From Erythrobacteraceae bacterium CCH12-C2 (GTDB taxonomy: Bacteria; Pseudomonadota; Alphaproteobacteria; Sphingomonadales; Sphingomonadaceae): DNA of 64,000 nucleotides. The stretch is from assembly GCA_001556995.1 (NCBI GenBank), contig LSKF01000136.1, positions 1 to 64,000 on the forward strand, given 5' to 3'. Under the pieces are notes generated by a model, which did no database searches, had not been told where the DNA came from, and saw only the letters and a list, made by a program, of their open reading frames with translations. Shown here piece by piece: positions 29,937 to 39,028 of this stretch. Position 1 is the first letter of the stretch, and each line of letters opens with the position of its first letter. The position numbers and the translations under genes were made by a program.

Positions 29937-30168
29937 GGCTGATCTCCTGTGTTTGGGGCAAAAGCGACTGCTAGGTTGTTATGGAAACCATGTTGTGTTC
30001 CACGCGCTACTCCGAGGAGGGCAACGCTTCACACAAAAATCATAGCTGCTTCCAAACAAGGCAGTTAAGCAGCGAGGCGAATCCTCGCGTCCCGAGCGCC
30101 CGATAGCGGGATATCCAAATCCTACAGGAACAAACCCGAAACTCAAGGGGCTCAGGGAAATTTTTCCA
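29937..30168. other. lower-GC intergenic stretch between def and the small ORF
   Basis: 232 bases, noticeably less GC-rich than the surroundings, upstream of the small ORF. I see short dyads (for example around the GCGAGG...CCTCGC segment at 30074-30088) but no recognisable RNA gene. It should hold the promoter of the 47-residue gene and the end of the def transcript. Confidence 0.4.
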
Positions 30169-30741
30169 CTACGCTGCCCGGCGAATTTTCTCGAGCTTCT
30201 TCAGCACCATCGCGCGCTTCAGACGCGAGAGGTGGTCGATGAAGAGGATGCCTTCCAAGTGGTCCATCTCGTGCTGCAGGCAGGTCGCGAGCAGGCCTTC
30301 GAGGTGTTCTTCATGGGTGTTCCCATCCAGATCCTGATAGCGCACGCGGCAGGTCGCCGGGCGGTCAACGTCGGCATAAATCTCGGGGACCGAGAGGCAC
30401 CCTTCCTGATAGGTCGACAGTTCATCAGCCGGATCGAGGATCACCGGGTTGATGAAGACGCGCGGTTCTTTCTTGATCGCGGGGTGGGTGTGCTTGTGGC
30501 CATTGTGTGAGCACTCGACCGGCGGCGCGTCCGGGTCTTCGGGCTGGAGGTCGATCACCAGCACCCGCTTGGGCACGCCGACCTGGATCGCGGCGAGGCC
30601 GATGCCGGGGGCATCGTACATCGTCTCGAACATGTCTTCGACGAGCGTGCGCAGATCGTCGCCAAACTCATGCGGTTCGACCGGGGTCGAGATGGTCTTC
30701 AGCCGGGGGTCCGGCACTTCAAGGATTTCGCGGATAGCCAT
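30169..30741 (-). CDS. def: peptide deformylase
   Basis: Fe2+/Zn2+ enzyme removing the N-formyl group from nascent proteins. Motif 1 [10 protein letters not shown], motif 2 EGCLSVP (metal Cys) and motif 3 QHEMDHLEG (two metal His and the catalytic Glu) are intact in 190 residues. The insert [15 protein letters not shown] between motifs 1 and 2 is histidine-rich and unusual. I start at ATG 30741 ([11 protein letters not shown]); upstream in-frame sequence is not conserved-looking. fmt, the opposing enzyme, lies 0.8 kb away on the other strand. Confidence 0.95.
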   Translation of the reverse strand: MAIREILEVPDPRLKTISTPVEPHEFGDDLRTLVEDMFETMYDAPGIGLAAIQVGVPKRVLVIDLQPEDPDAPPVECSHNGHKHTHPAIKKEPRVFINPVILDPADELSTYQEGCLSVPEIYADVDRPATCRVRYQDLDGNTHEEHLEGLLATCLQHEMDHLEGILFIDHLSRLKRAMVLKKLEKIRRAA

Positions 30742-30805
30742 GCGGCGCAAAATAGGGTGGCCCCGCGCCTTGCGCAAGCGCGATGCTCCGATCAGGGTGA
30801 TCGGA

Positions 30806-31402
30806 TCATCCCACCGGTCGCCGCGCGCGCAGCGCCTGCGCCAGGGTGCCCTCGTCCAGATAGTCAAGCTCGCCGCCCACTGGTAGGCCGTGGGCCAGCT
30901 GCGTGACCCGTAACGGGAAGGCCTCAAGCCGCTCGGCGAGGTAATGCGCGGTGGTCTGGCCTTCCAATGTGGCGTTCATGGCGAGCACCACTTCGTCGAT
31001 CCCGCCCTCTCCCACGCGGGCGAGCAGCGCTGCGATGTTGAGGTCGTCCGGCCCCACCCCGTCAAGCGCAGACAGCCGCCCGCCGAGCACGTGGAACCGC
31101 CCGGGGAAGAGCCGCGCGCGGTCTAGCGCCCAGACGTCGGAGACTTCCTCCACCACGCACAGCGCGCGCGCATCGCGGCGCGGGTCGGTGCAGATGCCGC
31201 AGGGGTTGGCGGTGTCGACATTGCCGCAGGTGTCGCACTCGACCAGCGTCTCGGCAACGCCGTGCAGCGCTTCGAGCAGCGCGGGCAACGCAGACTCGCG
31301 GTGCTTCACCAGCCACAGCACCGCCCGCCGCGCCGAACGCGGCCCCAGGCCCGGCAGGCGGGCGAGCGCGGAACTGAGGGCTTCGATTTCCTGTGAGGCC
31401 AA
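30806..31402 (-). CDS. recR: recombination mediator RecR
   Basis: 198-residue protein that, with RecFO, loads RecA on gapped DNA. N-terminal HhH ([15 protein letters not shown]), zinc finger CDTCGN...CGIC (four Cys), Toprim domain beginning [16 protein letters not shown], and the C-terminal [19 protein letters not shown]. The start is TTG at 31402, preceded by GAGAGA; no ATG is available. Directly upstream lies palindromic repeat B copy 2. Confidence 0.94.
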   Translation of the reverse strand: MASQEIEALSSALARLPGLGPRSARRAVLWLVKHRESALPALLEALHGVAETLVECDTCGNVDTANPCGICTDPRRDARALCVVEEVSDVWALDRARLFPGRFHVLGGRLSALDGVGPDDLNIAALLARVGEGGIDEVVLAMNATLEGQTTAHYLAERLEAFPLRVTQLAHGLPVGGELDYLDEGTLAQALRARRPVG

Positions 31403-31419
31403 GGCGCGGGTCTCTCTTT

Positions 31420-31511
31420 CCGTTCGCCCTGAGCTTGTCGAAGGGCCGTTCTTCTCTTTATGGGCCTTGCTAGAAGAAAGTGCAGGGCTTCGACAAGCTC
31501 AGCCCGAACGG
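31420..31511. repeat. REP-like palindromic element, family B copy 2
   Basis: Inverted repeat with arms CCGTTCGCCCTGAGCTTGTC... and ...GACAAGCTCAGCCCGAACGG. The interior CTAGAAGAAAGTGCA is the reverse complement of the interior of copy 1 (8049-8140), so the two copies are inserted in opposite orientations. It occupies the divergent recR/fmt promoter region and ends 11 bases before the fmt start. Confidence 0.85.
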
Positions 31512-31522
31512 GATTTGGACAG

Positions 31523-32440
31523 TTGCGCATCATCTTCATGGGAACGCCGGGTTTCGCGGTTCCGGCGCTGCGCGCTTTGCACGCGGCGGGGCACGAGATT
31601 GTTTGCGTCTACACCCAGCCGCCGCGACCGGCGGGACGGGGGAAGAAACTGATGCCCTCACCAATGCAGATTGCGGCCGAAGGATTGGGGCTGCCGGTGC
31701 GTTCGCCCGTATCCTTGCGCAATGCCGAGGCGCAGGCCGATTTCGCCGCCTTGCACGCCGATGTCGCGGTGGTGGCGGCCTATGGCCTGATCCTGCCGCA
31801 GCCGGTGCTCGATGCGCCCGCGCATGGCTGCCTCAATATCCACGCTAGCCTGCTGCCGCGCTGGCGCGGAGCGGCGCCGATCCATCGTGCGGTGATGGCG
31901 GGCGATACCGAGACAGGCGTCACAATTATGCAGATGGAGGCGGGGCTCGATACCGGGCCGATGCTGCACAAGGTCGCCGTGCCGGTGGGGCGCAAGACGA
32001 CGGGCGCGCTGTTCACGGAGCTGGGCGAAGTGGGCGCTGCGGCGATGGTGGACGTGCTGGCGAACCTCACATCTTTCCCGCCCGAGGTGCAGGACGATGC
32101 TGCGGCGATCTACGCCCCCAAGATCGACAAGGCCGAAGCCAAAATCGATTGGTCCGCCGCCGCCGAGACGATCGAGCGCGGCGTGCGCGGGCTGGCGCCC
32201 TTCCCCGGCGCATGGTTCGAATTGGAGGGGGAACGGGTGAAGCTGCTGCTCGCCGAGGTGGTCGATGCCAGCGGCGCGAGTTCAAATGTTCCGGGCACAG
32301 TGCTGGACGACGACTTCACCATCGCTTGCGGGAGCGGCGCGATCCGGCCCTTCCTGCTCCAGCGCGCGGGCAAGCCGGTGCTGGAGCGCGCGGAGTTCTT
32401 GCGCGGGCGGGCAGTGGCGGCAGGGACGGTGCTTTCGTGA
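31523..32440 (+). CDS. fmt: methionyl-tRNA formyltransferase
   Basis: Formylates initiator Met-tRNA. The 305-residue product begins [19 protein letters not shown] from a TTG start at 31523; the formyl-THF site [16 protein letters not shown] with the catalytic Asn/His and the Asp in [11 protein letters not shown] are intact, and the C-terminal OB-like domain is present. An internal ATG six codons in would remove a core strand, so TTG is preferred. Confidence 0.94.
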   Translation: MRIIFMGTPGFAVPALRALHAAGHEIVCVYTQPPRPAGRGKKLMPSPMQIAAEGLGLPVRSPVSLRNAEAQADFAALHADVAVVAAYGLILPQPVLDAPAHGCLNIHASLLPRWRGAAPIHRAVMAGDTETGVTIMQMEAGLDTGPMLHKVAVPVGRKTTGALFTELGEVGAAAMVDVLANLTSFPPEVQDDAAAIYAPKIDKAEAKIDWSAAAETIERGVRGLAPFPGAWFELEGERVKLLLAEVVDASGASSNVPGTVLDDDFTIACGSGAIRPFLLQRAGKPVLERAEFLRGRAVAAGTVLS

Positions 32441-32455
32441 AAACCAACCCTTCTT

Positions 32456-32536
32456 CGTCACCCCAGCGAAAGCTGGGGCCCAGAGCGGCAAGCACTGCGC
32501 GTGCAGCCCTAGGTGCCAGCTCTCGCTGGCATGACG
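32456..32536. repeat. REP-like palindromic element, family A copy 2
   Basis: Eighty-one bases with CGTCACCCCAGCGAAAGC... on the left and ...TCTCGCTGGCATGACG on the right, matching copy 1 (4397-4478) in length and order but with several mismatches between arms. It fills most of the gap between fmt and truA. Confidence 0.8.
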
Positions 32537-32546
32537 GAAATTGCAG

Positions 32547-33287
32547 ATGACCCGCTTCGCCCTCACCCTCGAATTCGATGGCACGCCCTTCTTCGGCCTG
32601 CAGCGCCAGTCCCATGGGCCGAGCGTGCAGCAGTCCATCGAGGACGCGCTGCACCGGATCACCGGAGAACAGGCTGTGCTCCACTCTGCCGGGCGCACCG
32701 ATGCCGGGGTCCATGCCCTCGCGATGCGCTCGCACGTGGACATCGAAAAGCCCTTCGATCCCTTCCGGCTGATGGAGGCCCTGAACGCGCACCTCAGGCC
32801 CGATCCGATCGCGGTGACCGCCTGCGAAGTCGTACCCGATGATTGGCACGCCCGCTTTTCCTGCACGGGGAGGCGTTACCTTTACCGTATCATCAACCGC
32901 CGCGCGCCCCTGACCCTGCAGCGCGACCGCGCGTGGCATGTCGCCCAGCCGCTTGATGCAGAGGCGATGCACCGGGCAGCGCAGGCACTGGTGGGGAGGC
33001 ATGATTTCACCACCTTTCGCTCGGTCCATTGTCAGGCCGCCGATCCGGTCAAGTCCTTGGACCTGCTCGATGTCGAACAGCACGGCGAGGAAATCCACAT
33101 CCACGCCGCCGCGCGCAGCTTCCTCCATCATCAGGTGCGCTCGATGGTCGGGTGCCTGAAGCTGGTCGGCGCAGGCACTTGGCCCGAGGCGCGGATCGCC
33201 GAGGCGCTGGCGGCGCGGGATCGCAATGCTTTAGGGCTTAATGCCCCCCCGCATGGGCTGTATTTTGTTGAGGCGGTTTATCCGTGA
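32547..33287 (+). CDS. truA: tRNA pseudouridine(38-40) synthase
   Basis: 246-residue enzyme isomerising uridines 38-40 of the anticodon arm. The catalytic aspartate is in [38 protein letters not shown] and [11 protein letters not shown] are further family blocks. Start at ATG 32547 just after repeat A copy 2; an in-frame TTG six bases earlier is ignored. Confidence 0.94.
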   Translation: MTRFALTLEFDGTPFFGLQRQSHGPSVQQSIEDALHRITGEQAVLHSAGRTDAGVHALAMRSHVDIEKPFDPFRLMEALNAHLRPDPIAVTACEVVPDDWHARFSCTGRRYLYRIINRRAPLTLQRDRAWHVAQPLDAEAMHRAAQALVGRHDFTTFRSVHCQAADPVKSLDLLDVEQHGEEIHIHAAARSFLHHQVRSMVGCLKLVGAGTWPEARIAEALAARDRNALGLNAPPHGLYFVEAVYP

Positions 33288-33292
33288 CACCG

Positions 33293-33413
33293 GCCCACCC
33301 CTAGCCCCTCCCGCAAGCGGGAGGGGGGCTGGGTCGCGCTAACCTACCCCCTCCCGCCCGCGGGAGGGGAGCGAGACTTGGTCGCGAAGCGACCTAGTCG
33401 CAGCGGGGTGGGC
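33293..33413. repeat. palindromic repeat, family D
   Basis: About 121 bases bounded by GCCCACCCCTAGCCCCTCCC and ...GCAGCGGGGTGGGC, with two internal hairpins, CCCTCCCGCAAGCGGGAGGG and CCCTCCCGCCCGCGGGAGGG, and a GGTCGCGAAGCGACC hairpin. Single copy in the window; lies between truA and the MDR oxidoreductase. Confidence 0.75.
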
Positions 33414-33480
33414 ACGCGCCGCCCGTTGCCAGACTCAAGCGGAATGCCTAGGCGCTGAACCAACAACGGGAGACGATGAC

Positions 33481-34593
33481 ATGACCACCACCGGAAAACA
33501 GCTCTTCACCACCCTCACCGCCGATGGCGCGCTGACGCTGGAGGTGGCGGAGAGCACCTTCCCCCCCCCCACCGGCAATCAGGTGCTGGTCAAGATGGAG
33601 GCCGCGCCGATCAACCCCAGTGACCTCGCGATCCTCACCAGCGCGGCGGATTTCGAGAACGCCGCCTACTCCCCCGGCAAGGTCGTCGCGCAGATGCCCG
33701 AGCCGTTCCTGTCGGGCCAGAAGGGCCGCCACGGCCAGCGGCTTCCGGCGGGCAACGAAGGCGCAGGCACGGTGATCGCCACTGGTGACAGCGACATGGC
33801 GAAGGCGCTGATGGGCCAGCGGGTCGCTTGCGTCCCAGGCAATGCCTTCAGCCAATATGCGATTGCCGATGCGATGATGTGCCTGCCGCTGGGCGACCAT
33901 TCGTCCGAAGTCGGCGCATCGAGCTTCGTCAACCCCATGACCGCGCTGGGCTTTGTCGAGACCGCCAAGATGGAAGGTCACTCGGCGATCATCCACCTCG
34001 CCGCCGCCTCGAACCTCGGCCAGATGCTCAACCGCATCTGCATCGAAGACGGGATGAAGCTCGTCAACATCGTGCGCAAGCCCGAGCATGTCGCCATGCT
34101 CAAGGCGCAGGGCGCAACCTATGTGGTCGATAGCTCCGCCCCCACCTACATGGCCGATCTGCGCGCTGCGATTGCCGAGACCGGCGCTTACCTCGGCTTC
34201 GATCCGATCGGCGGCGGGCAAGCCTCGGACAGCGTGCTCAAGGCGATGGAACAGGTCGCGTCGAGCCAGATGGGCGAGTTTTCGCGCTATGGCTCGAACC
34301 AGCAGAAGAAGATGTACATCTACGGCCGCCTCGATCTGTCGAACACGATCCTGACGCCGTCCTATGGCCTCCAATGGAGCATCGCCGGGTGGCTGCTGAC
34401 GCCCTTCCTCGCCCGCGCCGGGATGGAAACCGTGGTGCGGATGCGCACCCACGTGCAGCAGAACCTCACCACCACCTTCGCCTCGCATTACAAGGCCAAG
34501 GTGACGCTGGAGGGGATGCTGGAGCGCGAGGCGCTGCTCGATTACCGCCAAATGAAGACCGGCGAGAAGTATCTGGTCACGCCCTGGGGATAA
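33481..34593 (+). CDS. MDR-family zinc-binding-type dehydrogenase / quinone oxidoreductase
   Basis: 370-residue NAD(P)H-dependent medium-chain oxidoreductase. GroES-like N-terminal part (VLVKMEAAPINPSDLAIL, GNEGAGTVIATG) and a Rossmann domain (HSAIIHLAAASNLGQML, KLVNIVRKPEHVAMLKAQGA). The nucleotide loop AAASNLG replaces the usual GAxxGVG, and catalytic-zinc ligands are absent, so it is probably a zinc-independent enoyl or quinone reductase. The ATG follows GGGAG. A run of 10 C residues occurs at codons 27-30 (33561-33570). Confidence 0.82.
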   Translation: MTTTGKQLFTTLTADGALTLEVAESTFPPPTGNQVLVKMEAAPINPSDLAILTSAADFENAAYSPGKVVAQMPEPFLSGQKGRHGQRLPAGNEGAGTVIATGDSDMAKALMGQRVACVPGNAFSQYAIADAMMCLPLGDHSSEVGASSFVNPMTALGFVETAKMEGHSAIIHLAAASNLGQMLNRICIEDGMKLVNIVRKPEHVAMLKAQGATYVVDSSAPTYMADLRAAIAETGAYLGFDPIGGGQASDSVLKAMEQVASSQMGEFSRYGSNQQKKMYIYGRLDLSNTILTPSYGLQWSIAGWLLTPFLARAGMETVVRMRTHVQQNLTTTFASHYKAKVTLEGMLEREALLDYRQMKTGEKYLVTPWG

Positions 34594-34736
34594 ATTACAA
34601 CCGCGGGGGATGGGTGTGCGACGCAAGCAATAGCGCGCACCCCTCGATATTACCAAGCCGCCGTTTGGCACCAACGACGCGTTGCGTTAGTGGTGTCAAA
34701 CGGTCGGTCAGCCGCGAGTCTGACTGGAAGCCGCTT

Positions 34737-35801
34737 CTAAAGACGCGCTTCAAGAACCATATTGAACGGGCCTTCGGTCGCCCTTCTTACCCTGCCGAAC
34801 CCAGCCCCCGTCAGAACTTCTGTCAGCTTGGCCTCTCCGGCTTGCGCACCGAGCGCCTCGCCGACCTCCTGCGCCAGCGAAGTTGGCACGCAGACCATGG
34901 TCGAAGCATTGTAATAAAGGCGGCTGACAGGATTTCCGATATTCTCTTGCGGGCTGTTTCCGGCAATCGGCTCAACGATCATCCACGTACCATCAGCCTT
35001 GAGAGCCTGCTTCATGTGCGCAGCACAGCCACGGGGATCGCCCATGTCGTGAAGACAATCAAACATGGTGATCAGATCGAAGTCGTGCTCGGCTATCTCT
35101 TTCGCGGAGGCTGTTTCGAATCTTACCCTGCCGGACAGGCCGTGGGAATGCGCGTGAGCATTGGCCTGCTCGATTGAAGGTTGATGAAAGTCATAGCCGA
35201 TGAACTGGCTGTTCGGGAAAGCCTCCGCCATTAGCAAAGTCGAAAAGCCGACGCCGCAACCGACATCGGCAACCTTCGCACCGACCTCCAGCCGCGGAAT
35301 CATCCCTTCAAGCGCGGGAAGCCAAGCTTGCACGATCCCGTTCACGTAGCCGGGACGGAAGAAGGCGCCGACTGCGCAGAACAAGCAACCCGCACTGTCC
35401 CCCCATGCAACGCCCTCACCAGTGCGGAAGCCCGCTTCGACCTTGGGCTCACCTTCAATCATCGCTGCCGCAAGATCGAACGCGCCTTCCATGTAGAGCG
35501 GACTATCGGCAATCGCGAAGACCATCGCCTGTTCGGGCGAAAGGTTGAATTTTGCGGTAGTGGGATCGAACAAGATATACCCATTGGTAGCCTGTGCCAG
35601 CCCCCATTCGCGGACATAGCGCTCTGCTAGCCCCAAGCGCGCGGCAAGCTCGGTCGACGTCGCTGGCCCATCGGCATGGAGTGAGGCGAATAGACCCAAT
35701 CGCATACCAATCCGCACGGTAGGCACGCTGAATGCACCGCCCAGATCTGCGAGCATTTTTCCGACGAGCAGGTTCAAGGTATCTGGGTTGATTTCGGTCA
35801 T
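34737..35801 (-). CDS. class I SAM-dependent methyltransferase with winged-helix N-terminus
   Basis: 354 residues. Residues about 20-85 form a winged helix with LASLHADGPATSTELAARLGL, as in O-methyltransferases of the hydroxyneurosporene/COMT type. The Rossmann core has motif I VADVGCGVGFST, IGYDFHQPSI, and FDLITMFDCLHDMGDP. Substrate unknown. The gene and its flanks (34.6-36.0 kb) are poorer in GC and use codons rare elsewhere here, suggesting later acquisition. It stands alone between gaps of about 140 and 200 bases. Confidence 0.85.
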   Translation of the reverse strand: MTEINPDTLNLLVGKMLADLGGAFSVPTVRIGMRLGLFASLHADGPATSTELAARLGLAERYVREWGLAQATNGYILFDPTTAKFNLSPEQAMVFAIADSPLYMEGAFDLAAAMIEGEPKVEAGFRTGEGVAWGDSAGCLFCAVGAFFRPGYVNGIVQAWLPALEGMIPRLEVGAKVADVGCGVGFSTLLMAEAFPNSQFIGYDFHQPSIEQANAHAHSHGLSGRVRFETASAKEIAEHDFDLITMFDCLHDMGDPRGCAAHMKQALKADGTWMIVEPIAGNSPQENIGNPVSRLYYNASTMVCVPTSLAQEVGEALGAQAGEAKLTEVLTGAGFGRVRRATEGPFNMVLEARL

Positions 35802-36005
35802 AATTAGGCTCCAGCCGACACCGCAAAATAGCGACTGTCAGAAAAATTCGGATGAATATTAGGAGCGACCGATTTTTTTAACGACCAGCTTTAGTTCTGA
35901 CTAGATTTGCAATATTGTCAAGTCATGCAACTGATGTTGGTATTTTCTTTTTGAGGTTCCCGTCGCAGGTAGTAGGTTTTGGCCAAAATTGCGCCAATCC
36001 CGCCA

Positions 36006-36992
36006 TCACCCTCCATCAAACGCCGCCTGCACGCTGCGCGCATCGGTAATCCCATTCGCCACCAGCACCAGCAGCAGCACCCGCGCCTTGGCTGGGCCGA
36101 GTGCGCGTGCCGCCACCAGCCCCAGCGCGTCGTCGTCGACCTCGACATTACGGTCGACAATGCCTTCATCGACGCGGGTTGAGCGCACCACCGGCACGCC
36201 TGATGCCGCCGCCTCGGCCAGCGCCGCGATCACGCTCGCCGGCGCATTGCCCTGCCCCATCCCGGCTAGCACCATCCCCTTGCACCCGATCCCGAGCAGC
36301 GCCTTGACCGGCTGTTCGTCCATCCCCGCGCCCGCTGTCAGGATGGCCACGCGGGGCAGCGCAGCAGGCCAAGTGTAACGCGCGCCCTCCCCCGCTCGGT
36401 GCGGCGGGCCGAACCAGTCGAGGCTCGCGGGCGTGACCCGCGCCAAAGGCCCGCGCGGGAAGCTTTTGAAGGCGTCGATGCTCGATGTCGCGGCCTTGCG
36501 GGCATCGCGCGCGGCGAGCACTGCGTCGCCCATGACCAGCATCACCCCGCGCCCCGCCGCCGCTGGATCGCTCACCACCCGAACCGCATTGGCGAAATTG
36601 CGCATCCCATCTGCCCCCACCGCGTCCGCCGGCCGCATCGCGCCGACCAGCACGATGGGCTTGGTGGTGGCCAATGTCAGGTCAAGCAGGAAGGCCGTTT
36701 CCTCGGCGGTGTCGGTGCCATGGGTGATAATGACCCCGTTGATCGCAGGATCGTCCATCGCCCCGAGACAAGCCGCGTGAAGCGCCTGCCATTCGGTCCA
36801 GCCAATATCCTGCGAACCTATGCGGGCGATGTCGTGCGGGACCAGCTCTGCTGGCAACCCAAGCGCCTCCAGATTTCCGATCAGCGCCGATAAGGCAAGC
36901 CCGCCTGGACGATAGGCCGCCCCAACTGCGCTCGCCCCCGCCCCGGCAATCGTGCCGCCAGTGCCAAGAACGAGGATGCGAGGAACCGTCAT
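36006..36992 (-). CDS. L-asparaginase (type I/II family)
   Basis: 328-residue amidohydrolase of the bacterial asparaginase family: first catalytic threonine in LGTGGTIAGAGAS, second in ITHGTDTAEETAF with the TD pair, and MRPADAVGADGMRNF. There is no signal peptide, so it is probably cytosolic. The ATG at 36992 (MTVPRILVLG) is chosen because the family starts there; the longer frame upstream adds unrelated residues. A glutaminase activity cannot be excluded. Confidence 0.88.
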   Translation of the reverse strand: MTVPRILVLGTGGTIAGAGASAVGAAYRPGGLALSALIGNLEALGLPAELVPHDIARIGSQDIGWTEWQALHAACLGAMDDPAINGVIITHGTDTAEETAFLLDLTLATTKPIVLVGAMRPADAVGADGMRNFANAVRVVSDPAAAGRGVMLVMGDAVLAARDARKAATSSIDAFKSFPRGPLARVTPASLDWFGPPHRAGEGARYTWPAALPRVAILTAGAGMDEQPVKALLGIGCKGMVLAGMGQGNAPASVIAALAEAAASGVPVVRSTRVDEGIVDRNVEVDDDALGLVAARALGPAKARVLLLVLVANGITDARSVQAAFDGG

Positions 36993-37084
36993 GCCCACCG
37001 TCCTACCCAGCGTGTCACCCAAGCGCCACTGGGCAATTGCATTTGCCGCACGGCGCGGTAAAGAGCACGCCACCATGCGCCGTG

Positions 37085-37160
37085 GGGCGGTTAGCTCAGT
37101 TGGTAGAGCATCTCGTTTACACCGAGAGGGTCAGCGGTTCGAGCCCGTTACCGCCCACCA
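37085..37160 (+). tRNA. tRNA-Val (anticodon UAC)
   Basis: Seventy-six bases including an encoded CCA. The acceptor stem GGGCGGT (37085-37091) pairs with ACCGCCC (37150-37156); D-arm TTAGCTCAGTTGGTAGAGC, anticodon loop with TAC inside the CTCGT/ACGAG-type stem, and T-arm GGTTCGAGCC are all present. No duplicated 3' end or integrase gene follows, so nothing suggests it is an integration site. Confidence 0.97.
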
Positions 37161-37545
37161 TGCAGACGGTCGCCAAGCGGGCCCTATGCCGCTTTCCTGT
37201 GCACTTGAAGGCGAATGGCGAACGGGCAAAGGTCCGGCGACAGCAAGCGCGATTGCAGCGTCGGCCACGGCAGCGCTCATTCCTGATAATTTGGCAAGCG
37301 GCAGGGAGGAGAAACGCGCGGGAACTCGGGCCACCTTTGCTCCTTGCCGCCGATCGGTTTCGCTCAGCCCATTCCTGTTTGCTCTGTCCCGCTTACCAGC
37401 CCTTGCGCTCGAGCATGGGCTTCATGATCCGCTCCAGCCCGGCCGCAAGCAGCGCAAGCCCGGCGCGGCGGCTGGCGGGGTAATGCCCTGCCAGATCCTT
37501 CATCACCCGGTAAACATGGGCACGAGGGGGGGGACAACAGCGCCC
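37161..37545. other. 385-base gap after tRNA-Val
   Basis: Between tRNA-Val and the end of the DUF1501 gene. I see no gene in 37161-37390. A run of eight G at 37526-37533 lies near the DUF1501 stop, and a short minus-strand frame occupies 37393-37503 (separate entry). Confidence 0.5.
37393..37503 (-). CDS. possible 36-residue small protein or gene remnant
   Basis: Minus-strand frame starting ATG at 37503 (or the adjacent GTG at 37506), encoding MKDLAGHYPASRRAGL... to ...KPMLERKGW. Codon third positions are G/C-rich as in real genes of this genome and the sequence is helix-forming and basic. There is no good Shine-Dalgarno. It is in the same frame as the DUF1501 stop, but that stop separates them. 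It could be a remnant of a longer gene. Confidence 0.3.
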   Translation of the reverse strand: MKDLAGHYPASRRAGLALLAAGLERIMKPMLERKGW

Positions 37546-39009
37546 CTAACGCGAGGCTGCGACCGCCGCCAATGCTGGCTTCATGAAGCCGATGTCGGGA
37601 GATGCGAAGCGGCCGATATTGGGCGCGACCGATGGCAACTCCGATGGCGCAACCCCGAACCACAGGCCCAGCGTCGAGGAAAGCTCGTCAACCGAGGTGG
37701 TCGGCAGCAGACGCCCCTGACCGACCTGATCGGCGCTGGTCAAGGAAACCTGCGGCGCGCGGCCATAGAAGCGCCCGCCGCGCACGCCGCCGCCGACGAT
37801 AAAGTGATGCGCGCCCCAGCCGTGATCGGAGCCATCGCCGTTGGACGAGAGCGTGCGCCCGAAATCCGAGGCGGTGAAGGTGGTGACATTGTCTGCCACG
37901 CCCAGCTCCACCGTCGCCCGGTAAAAGGCATCGATCGCGAAGTCGACTTGGCCGAGCAGACCGTCATGCGTGCCGATCAGGCCATCGTGGTTGTCGAAAC
38001 CGCCCAGCGAGACGAGGAACACCTGCCGTGTCACCCCTAATCGCCCGCGCGCTGCAATCAGTTGAGCGACCACGCGGAGCTGGTCGGCGAGGCGGTTGCC
38101 GGTGCCGAAGCTGGTGTTGAGGGTCGAACTGCGCAGCGCATCATTGACGAAGGCGCCATACTGGATCGAGCGATCATTGAAGCGCGCATAATCGGCCGCC
38201 AGCACATTGCCCGAACCGCTGCGCAAAACGGTGCTGAGCGCCTGAGAGGCCACTGCCGAATTGAACAGCCGGCCGGTCTGGAGCGGGTTGTACAGCGTCG
38301 CCCCGGCGGGCGACACCTGATAGGGCACTGCGGTTTGGCCGCTCAGAAACACCGCGTTGCCGGTAGCATTGATCGCGGTGAACATGGCATTGGTGTTCGA
38401 CGTCAGCGCCAGATCGGCCATGCGCCCGCCCCAGCCGGTCCGCGAGCCTTCAGGCTGTGAACTCTGCCAGGTTGATTGCTGGTCATTGTGCGAAAACAGC
38501 TTGGCCGGGCGCGGCACGTTGCCTGCGTCGTATTGCGCCCGGGTCAGCGGAACAATCAGCGGACCGACATTCAGCAGCGGGGCCATCGCCTTTTGGTCGA
38601 ACAGGGTCTTCAGGCGCGGCATGGTCGGCGCCAGCGCGTAGGTGATGTCGTCGGTCAAGCGCTGGTCGGTCGGGGTGGCAAGCGCGGTGTTCGCCAGCGC
38701 ACTGCGCGCCAGCGCACTGCGCGCCAGCGCAATGCCGGAGGCTGCTTCCGAACCGGCGGTGCCCCGGATGGCGGCATAGCGCGCGTAATTCGCCGCATCG
38801 ACGGGGATCAACGTGTTGGCGTAATCATTGCCGCCATAAAGGAACACGCAGACCAGCGCCTTGTATCCTCCGGCATTGCTGAAGGCTGCCGCCTCGGCCA
38901 GTCCCGCCAGATCCAGCGCATAGGAAGCAGCGCCGCCCATCATCACCAGTTGTGCCGAGCGCTTCAGAAACGCGCGCCGCTCGATTTCGATGCTCTTGCC
39001 GATGAACAT
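37546..39009 (-). CDS. DUF1501 domain-containing exported protein
   Basis: 487 residues with a twin-arginine-like signal (ERRAFLKRSAQ...). It belongs to the DUF1501 family (sulfatase-fold-related, alkaline-phosphatase superfamily shape): YGGNDYANTLIP, LFSHNDQQSTWQ, FGRTLSSNGDGSDHGWGAHH. It contains a short tandem of SALAR/SALAN units near residues 100-112. Second gene of the DUF1800-DUF1501 pair; such pairs are common in sphingomonads and planctomycetes, with no agreed biochemical role. Start at ATG 39009. Confidence 0.88.
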   Translation of the reverse strand: MFIGKSIEIERRAFLKRSAQLVMMGGAASYALDLAGLAEAAAFSNAGGYKALVCVFLYGGNDYANTLIPVDAANYARYAAIRGTAGSEAASGIALARSALARSALANTALATPTDQRLTDDITYALAPTMPRLKTLFDQKAMAPLLNVGPLIVPLTRAQYDAGNVPRPAKLFSHNDQQSTWQSSQPEGSRTGWGGRMADLALTSNTNAMFTAINATGNAVFLSGQTAVPYQVSPAGATLYNPLQTGRLFNSAVASQALSTVLRSGSGNVLAADYARFNDRSIQYGAFVNDALRSSTLNTSFGTGNRLADQLRVVAQLIAARGRLGVTRQVFLVSLGGFDNHDGLIGTHDGLLGQVDFAIDAFYRATVELGVADNVTTFTASDFGRTLSSNGDGSDHGWGAHHFIVGGGVRGGRFYGRAPQVSLTSADQVGQGRLLPTTSVDELSSTLGLWFGVAPSELPSVAPNIGRFASPDIGFMKPALAAVAASR

Positions 39010-39028
39010 TTGCGCCTCCCCCTGGGGC

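Noticed and set aside
29937..30168. 6S RNA or tmRNA in the low-GC gap
   Set aside because: I could not find a tmRNA tag frame with flanking tRNA-like ends, nor a 6S-type long rod with central bubble.
37085..37545. tRNA-Val as an integration site for a mobile element
   Set aside because: No integrase gene, no direct repeat of the tRNA 3' end, and the following sequence has ordinary composition.
36952..38040. Plus-strand frame running through the tRNA-Val gene
   Set aside because: It crosses a well-formed tRNA and the DUF1501 gene and has no domain.
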